In this document: positions 6,752-10,292 of the stretch, one piece after another
How positions within the stretch are numbered: position 1 is the stretch's first letter
How the letters are laid out: each line of letters opens with the position of its first letter
DNA from: Wenzhouxiangella sp.
Lineage (GTDB): Bacteria > Pseudomonadota > Gammaproteobacteria > Xanthomonadales > Wenzhouxiangellaceae
Reading direction: 5' to 3'
Length of the DNA stretch: 10,292 bases
Assembly (NCBI GenBank): GCA_021767625.1
Contig: JAASTB010000051.1
Location: 1 to 10,292 of the forward strand
The notes under the pieces: generated by a model
The model's input: only the letters and a program-made list of their open reading frames with translations
The model's database searches: none
Told to the model about the DNA's origin: nothing
Position numbers and translations under genes: made by a program

Positions 6752-7513
6752 TTAGTGGAAACGCATCTGGAAACCGGCCGGCTGGCCCGTCCCGACCACG
6801 AACTCCAGCAGGATGGGCATGACGACCCCCGCGGGCAGGCCGCGCTCGACGACGTCCGGGTCGCGAATGTACTCTTCCGGCCGCAGGCGCCGGACGCCGA
6901 GCACCTGCTGGCTGGCATCGAAGAACCGCACCTCGATGATCGGGAAGGGTACGGAACTGTCGGCCTGGTTGCGCAGGCTGGCGCTGATGACGACCGCGTC
7001 GTCCAGGCTGGGGTGGGGATGCAGGTCGCGCGAGACGATCTGGATGGCCTCGTTCGGGTCGAGGCCGGTGTCGAGCTGTCCGGAGCCGCCCAGCCAGCGC
7101 GCCACCGGCGAGCCCGGCGTCTGCCAGAGCGCCCACAGTTGAACCAGCAGCAACACGATCAGGGCCCCGCTGATCGCCGGCCAGAGCCACCGGCGGCCTT
7201 CGCTTTCGGGGCTGTCGTTCTCGAAGCCGGGCAGCGGCTCGATCGGGCCGGTCTCCTCGCTGTCGTCTTCGGGCTCGTCGAAGTACTCCACCGGCAGTTC
7301 GGCCTGCACCATGTCGGGATGCTCGAGCATCGGCGGCATGCCGGTGCCGCGCAGCGCTTCGTCGGCGGCATCGGGGTGTTGCTCGAAGAGTTGCGAGAGG
7401 CTGTTGAAGGTCTTGCCGCAGTTGCCGCAGCGGACCACGCCGGCGGCCTCGGCGAGCAGGCGGGCCGGTAGTTCGTAGACCGCCTGGCAGGCCGGACAGC
7501 GCGTGTAGTACAC
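6752..7513 (-). CDS. Zinc-ribbon and DUF3426 single-pass membrane protein
   Basis: A 253-aa protein of unknown function. The N-terminus is an MJ0042-type zinc ribbon with CPAC (Cys6, Cys9) and CGNC (Cys29, Cys32) as likely metal ligands. An acidic linker of about 70 residues (40-108) follows. One membrane span (about 110-130, LWPAISGALIVLLLVQLWALW) comes next, then a C-terminal DUF3426 domain (about 145-253). With no signal peptide, the zinc ribbon is likely cytoplasmic and the DUF3426 domain periplasmic. The start is GTG at 7513, with TGAGG 8 bases upstream overlapping the stop of the preceding gene; the gap is 10 bp. Zinc-ribbon/DUF3426 genes next to fis or purH are, to my knowledge, common in related gammaproteobacteria, often after prmA, which is not present here. 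A sensor or scaffold role would be speculation. Confidence 0.9.
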   Translation of the reverse strand: MYYTRCPACQAVYELPARLLAEAAGVVRCGNCGKTFNSLSQLFEQHPDAADEALRGTGMPPMLEHPDMVQAELPVEYFDEPEDDSEETGPIEPLPGFENDSPESEGRRWLWPAISGALIVLLLVQLWALWQTPGSPVARWLGGSGQLDTGLDPNEAIQIVSRDLHPHPSLDDAVVISASLRNQADSSVPFPIIEVRFFDASQQVLGVRRLRPEEYIRDPDVVERGLPAGVVMPILLEFVVGTGQPAGFQMRFH

Positions 7514-7523
7514 CGCGGTGGCC

Positions 7524-8150
7524 TCAGCCGTCCTCTTCGCGCGGCGCGGTCAGGTCGCGGTAGCGCTCGAGATTGGCGGCGAAGCGGTCGCGGGCTTCCT
7601 GCTCGCGCTCCTCGAGACGCTCGAGATCGCCGCGCAGGCCGCGCAGTTCGGCGCGGGTCTCGTCGATGTCGGTCTGCAGACGGTCCGGCACGTCCCGCCC
7701 CTGGCGGTTGAGCTCGGCGGCGCGGCCGACCAGGCTTTCGAAACGGTTCTCGACCAGGTCCAGGGCCATGCGGGTGGAGGCGCGCTGGCTTTCGATGCCG
7801 GCGAGCTGCATGTCCAGGGCCTCGCGCAGGTCTTCCTCGCTGCTATAAGTGGCCAGCAGCATCCGGTCGCGGGCTTCCTGGCTGCGCTCGGCCGCCTCCT
7901 GCCTGGCCTGCTCGGCACGTTGACGCCGCCGCTCGACGATTTCCTCCGGGCTCAATGCCGGCTCCACGCGCTCGCGCACGGTACCGTCGGGGCCCAGGCG
8001 CACGTAGCCGTAGTCCTTGAACTCGGGGGGAACGGTCTGGCCGTAGTGCGTTTCGCCCTCGTCGTCGACCCAGCGATAAACGGACTGGGCCTGGGCCGCG
8101 GACGCGGCCAGGGCGAGCGGCAGGAAGAGCAGCAGAATCTTGCGCAGCAT
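7524..8150 (-). CDS. Secreted DUF4124-domain protein with long coiled coil
   Basis: A 208-aa protein of unknown function, predicted periplasmic. Residues 1-21 form a typical Sec signal peptide (MLRK, a Leu/Ala-rich core, then AQA|QS at the cleavage site). VYRWVDDEGETHYGQTVP directly after it is the DUF4124 signature, seen at the N-terminus of many proteobacterial envelope proteins. From about residue 60 to 200 the sequence is rich in Glu, Arg, Ala and Gln with few prolines, as in a long alpha-helical coiled coil. No Cys for lipidation is present after the signal. The ATG at 8150 was chosen because it begins right at the signal peptide. An alternative GTG at 8162 overlaps the pyrE stop (GTGA), adds four residues and cannot be excluded; neither has a good Shine-Dalgarno. 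Its presence right behind pyrE suggests co-transcription, not a shared function. Confidence 0.88.
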   Translation of the reverse strand: MLRKILLLFLPLALAASAAQAQSVYRWVDDEGETHYGQTVPPEFKDYGYVRLGPDGTVRERVEPALSPEEIVERRRQRAEQARQEAAERSQEARDRMLLATYSSEEDLREALDMQLAGIESQRASTRMALDLVENRFESLVGRAAELNRQGRDVPDRLQTDIDETRAELRGLRGDLERLEEREQEARDRFAANLERYRDLTAPREEDG

Positions 8151-8158
8151 TGGAAAAA

Positions 8159-8803
8159 TCACGCGCCGTAGCGTTGTTGGTAGCCTATCACGGCATCGAG
8201 ACTCGCCGGCGGGCGGTCGTGGGACGCCAGCCAGTCGATCAGGTCCTGCAGGCTGGCGATCGACACCACCTGCAATCCACGCGATTCGACAACCTGCACC
8301 GCCGAACGTTCGTCCTCGGTGCCGCGCTCCTGGCGGTCGAGGGCGATGGCCACGCCGGTCGCAGTGGCGCCGGCGTCGGCGATGATGTCCAGCGCCTCGC
8401 CGATCGAGGTTCCGGCCGAGATCACGTCGTCGACGATCAGTACCCGACCGGCCAGCGGGGCACCCACCAGGACCCCGCCTTCGCCGTGGCGTTTGGCCTC
8501 CTTGCGGTTGTAGGCGAAAGGCACGTCGATGCCGTGATCGCGCGACAGGCTCAGCGCCACGGCCGTGGCCAGCGGGATGCCCTTGTAGGCCGGCCCGAAG
8601 AGCATGTCGAATTCGACGCCGGAATCGACGATGGCCTCGGCGTAGCAGCGTGAGAGCGTGTCGATCGCCGCGCCGGTGCTGAACTCGCCGGCGTTGAAGA
8701 AGTACGGGCTCTCGCGCCCGGACTTCAGCGTGAAGTTGCCGAAGCGCAGGGCCTCGCGATCGAGTGCCAGTTGCAGGAAGCGGGTGGTGAAGGACTTGAG
8801 CAT
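8159..8803 (-). CDS. pyrE: Orotate phosphoribosyltransferase
   Basis: Transfers the phosphoribosyl group of PRPP to orotate, giving OMP, the fifth step of pyrimidine synthesis and the one before PyrF. The 214 aa length is normal for the proteobacterial dimeric enzyme. Landmarks are FTLKSGRESPYFFN (24-37), GPAYKGIPLA (70-79), the flexible catalytic loop with KEAKRHGEGG (101-110) and the PRPP-binding signature VLIVDDVISAGTS (121-133). The ATG at 8803 has no usable Shine-Dalgarno; GAAG lies only two bases away. A good promoter lies immediately upstream, so the mRNA may be leaderless. It heads the nine-gene minus-strand run and is divergent from an ABC exporter operon. The enteric rph-pyrE attenuator leader is absent. 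Confidence 0.97.
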   Translation of the reverse strand: MLKSFTTRFLQLALDREALRFGNFTLKSGRESPYFFNAGEFSTGAAIDTLSRCYAEAIVDSGVEFDMLFGPAYKGIPLATAVALSLSRDHGIDVPFAYNRKEAKRHGEGGVLVGAPLAGRVLIVDDVISAGTSIGEALDIIADAGATATGVAIALDRQERGTEDERSAVQVVESRGLQVVSIASLQDLIDWLASHDRPPASLDAVIGYQQRYGA

Positions 8804-8809
8804 GTCTTC

Positions 8810-8838
8810 ATTTTAGTGGAACACTTGATCGAGGTCAT
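8810..8838 (-). promoter_or_regulatory. Sigma70-type promoter for pyrE, probably leaderless
   Basis: On the minus strand ATGACC (8838-8833, 4 of 6 to TTGACA), a 17-bp spacer and TAAAAT (8815-8810, 5 of 6 to TATAAT) make a good vegetative promoter. Only six bases (GAAGAC) separate the -10 box from the pyrE ATG. Transcription would therefore begin at or within a base or two of the A of ATG, matching the missing Shine-Dalgarno. One arm of a 9-bp inverted repeat overlaps the spacer and -35. Confidence 0.55.
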
Positions 8839-8879
8839 GCAGCTTGGGCAAGCCTGGCCTATTCTGGATTCCTCGATCA
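8826..8879. promoter_or_regulatory. Nested inverted repeats in the divergent pyrE / ABC exporter region (possible operator)
   Basis: TGATCGAGG (8826-8834) and CCTCGATCA (8871-8879) are a perfect 9-bp inverted repeat with 36 bp between the arms. Between them lies the compact palindrome GCTTG-GG-CAAGC (8842-8853). The left outer arm overlaps the pyrE promoter; the right arm ends just before the Shine-Dalgarno of the ATPase gene. The layout would suit a regulator acting on both directions, or a hairpin in a longer transcript. No known operator consensus was recognised. A weak -10-like TATTCT (8860-8865) for the plus-strand operon has no matching -35. Confidence 0.4.
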
Positions 8880-8891
8880 CGGGGAGACTCG

Positions 8892-9617
8892 ATGGAGCGA
8901 ACGGACAGCGATCGATCGGTGGTCTTCGAGGCCCGGGGACTGACCCGGGTGTACCACATGGGCGAGGTGGCCATCCACGCCCTTCGCGGCGTCGACCTGG
9001 ACCTATACGCCGGCGAGCTGGTCGTCATGCTCGGCGCTTCCGGTTCGGGCAAGTCCACCCTGCTCAACATCCTGGGCGGACTCGACGCGCCCACCGAGGG
9101 CACGATTCGCTACCGGGGCGAACTGCTCGGCGACGGCGGCGAGCGTGAGTTGACTCGTTTCCGACGCGAGCACGTCGGCTTCGTCTTCCAGTTCTACAAC
9201 ATGATTCCCAGCCTGACCGCGCTGGAGAACGTCGCCGTGGTCACCGATATCGCGCGCGAGCCGATGGCGCCGATCGAGGCGCTGCGCCTGGTCGGTCTGG
9301 AAGACCGCGCCGATCACTTCCCCTCGCAGCTGTCCGGCGGCGAGCAGCAGCGCGTGGCCATCGCCCGGGCGGTGGCCAAGCGTCCGGCCGTGTTGATGTG
9401 CGACGAACCCACCGGTGCGCTCGACTCGAAGACCGGCATCCGGGTGCTCGAGGTCATCGAACAGGTCAACCGGGAGATCGGCACCACCACCGTCGTGATC
9501 ACTCATAACGCGGTGATCGCGCGCATGGCCGACCGCGTCGTGCGCCTGCGCGACGGCCTCATCGACGACATCGACCGCAACGTCGAGCGCGCCGCGCCGG
9601 CGACCCTGAGCTGGTAG
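8892..9617 (+). CDS. ABC exporter ATP-binding protein (MacB/LolD class)
   Basis: Nucleotide-binding subunit of an ABC exporter, 241 aa. It shows Walker A GASGSGKST (48-56), the Q-loop FVFQFYNMIP (Gln100), the signature LSGGEQQR (147-154), Walker B VLMCDEP (167-173), the D-loop GALDS and the switch His205 in VITHN. YNMIPSLTALENV and the LSGGEQQRVAIARA context are typical of the MacB/LolD/FtsE class, which works with FtsX-type permeases. That fits the permease gene starting two to five bases downstream. The ATG at 8892 was chosen because GGGGAG lies five bases upstream and the family motifs start soon after it. A TTG at 8844 would add 16 residues without support. The substrate is unknown; the cognate permease does not look like LolCE, so it is not called lolD. 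Confidence 0.93.
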   Translation: MERTDSDRSVVFEARGLTRVYHMGEVAIHALRGVDLDLYAGELVVMLGASGSGKSTLLNILGGLDAPTEGTIRYRGELLGDGGERELTRFRREHVGFVFQFYNMIPSLTALENVAVVTDIAREPMAPIEALRLVGLEDRADHFPSQLSGGEQQRVAIARAVAKRPAVLMCDEPTGALDSKTGIRVLEVIEQVNREIGTTTVVITHNAVIARMADRVVRLRDGLIDDIDRNVERAAPATLSW

Positions 9618-9621
9618 CGTG

Positions 9622-10292
9622 ATGCTCGCGCTCGACCACAAGCTACTGCGCGACCTCTCGGGCATGAAAGGTCAGGTGGCGGCGATTGCCGTGGTCATTG
9701 CCGCCGGCGTCATGACCCTGGTGATTGCCGTGACCTCGCTCGATGCGATCAGCTATGGCCAGCGGGCGTTCTACCGCGACCACGATTTCGCCGAGGTGTT
9801 CGCCCAGCTCAAGCGTGCGCCGGAATACCTGGCCGGCAAGATCGCCGCGATCGACGGCGTCAACCGGGTCCACACGCGCGTCGTCGCGCCGGTGCGCCTC
9901 GAGATCGCCGGTTTCGACGACCCGGTCAGCGGGCATCTGATCAGCATTCCCGACGGCGAGCAGCCGCCGATCAACAGCCTGCACCTGCGCGAGGGCCGGC
10001 TGCCGGAGTCCGGCCGTGCCGACAGCGTGGCCGTCAGCGAGCCCTTCGCCGAAGCGCACGGCCTGCGCGCCGGGGACCGGCTGCGCGCGATCATCAACGG
10101 CCGGCTCGAGACCCTGACCGTCAGCGGGATCGTGCTCTCGCCGGAGTACATCTACCAGCTCGGGCCCGCCGACCTGATCCCCGACTACGAGCGATTCGGC
10201 GTGCTGTGGATGAACCGTCGCGCGCTCGGCCGGGCCTTCGACATGGACGGCGCCTTCAACAGCGTGGTCCTGACCCTGCAGGCGCACGCCGA
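9622..10292 (+). CDS. FtsX-type ABC exporter permease, N-terminal part (runs off the window)
   Basis: Inner-membrane permease partner of the preceding ATPase; 223 codons are visible, with no stop before the edge. Residues 1-16 (MLALDHKLLRDLSGMK) form the short cytoplasmic amphipathic start usual in MacB/FtsX-type permeases. They are followed by a membrane span at about 18-40 and then a long periplasmic domain (from about 45 on) without further hydrophobic segments. Members of this class normally have three more spans after the periplasmic domain, which would lie beyond the window. The ATG at 9622 follows the ATPase stop by four bases; a GTG at 9619 in the same frame is an alternative that adds one residue. 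The periplasmic part (FADVFAQLKRAPEYL-like, GVLWMNRRALGRAFDMDGAFN) resembles uncharacterised exporters that often sit next to an HlyD-type adaptor, which would be expected downstream. Function and substrate are not known. Confidence 0.9.
   Translation, partial: MLALDHKLLRDLSGMKGQVAAIAVVIAAGVMTLVIAVTSLDAISYGQRAFYRDHDFAEVFAQLKRAPEYLAGKIAAIDGVNRVHTRVVAPVRLEIAGFDDPVSGHLISIPDGEQPPINSLHLREGRLPESGRADSVAVSEPFAEAHGLRAGDRLRAIINGRLETLTVSGIVLSPEYIYQLGPADLIPDYERFGVLWMNRRALGRAFDMDGAFNSVVLTLQAHA

Noticed and set aside
6672..7190. Extension of fis upstream to give a 256-aa protein
   Set aside because: The extension is antisense-like sequence in another frame of the zinc-ribbon gene, rich in Arg, Pro and Gly. 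Fis proteins are about 80-100 aa, and the TTG at 6671 has a good ribosome-binding site.
8841..8865. Sigma70 promoter for the ABC operon using TATTCT at 8860
   Set aside because: The correctly spaced upstream hexamer matches the -35 consensus at only about two positions, so it is mentioned only as a weak hint.
8844..8891. TTG start for the ABC ATPase at 8844
   Set aside because: The ATG at 8892 has GGGGAG five bases upstream, while the added 16 residues carry no family feature and the TTG sits in a palindrome.
1..10292. CRISPR array, tRNA, rRNA, integrase, transposase or toxin-antitoxin pair
   Set aside because: None was found on reading both strands. Apart from 4608-4868, gaps between genes are under 100 bp.

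Overview
The window looks like core chromosome of a GC-rich gammaproteobacterium. By eye it is about two thirds G+C, with strongly GC-biased third codon positions. UvrD starts with almost the same residues as the Escherichia coli protein and has nearly the same length. A zinc-ribbon/DUF3426 gene next to fis and purH resembles, from memory, Xanthomonadales-type or Wenzhouxiangella-like genomes. No search was possible, so the genus is left open. No phage, transposase, CRISPR array, tRNA or rRNA was seen.

Minus-strand block (about 8803 down to 1). Nine genes read the same way with very short gaps or overlaps: pyrE, a secreted DUF4124 coiled-coil protein, a zinc-ribbon/DUF3426 membrane protein, fis, purH, purD, uvrD, an alpha/beta hydrolase, and pyrF (cut by the window edge). 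pyrE and pyrF encode the last two steps to UMP. purD and purH encode an early step and the last two steps of de novo IMP synthesis. Fis and UvrD add nucleoid/rRNA regulation and DNA repair. The block reads as a growth-linked nucleotide and nucleic-acid cluster. The only sizeable internal gap, 4608-4868 between purH and purD, is mostly filled by a palindromic repeat element of about 170 bp. Its two arms are built from GC(A/G)GAG-type units with matching 9-8-8-9 spacing.

Plus-strand block (8892 to the end). A divergently transcribed pair encodes an ABC exporter: a MacB/LolD-class ATPase followed by an FtsX-type permease that runs off the window. The 88-bp region between pyrE and the ATPase gene carries a good sigma70-like promoter for pyrE. 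It sits so close to the ATG that the mRNA may be leaderless. The same region holds two nested inverted repeats that could be an operator.

Most of the window is ordinary housekeeping DNA. No new multi-gene system can be claimed. The parts that deserve a second look are small: the purH-purD repeat element, the possibly leaderless pyrE promoter with its inverted repeats, a hairpin that would bury the fis start codon, and two uncharacterised envelope-protein genes in the cluster.
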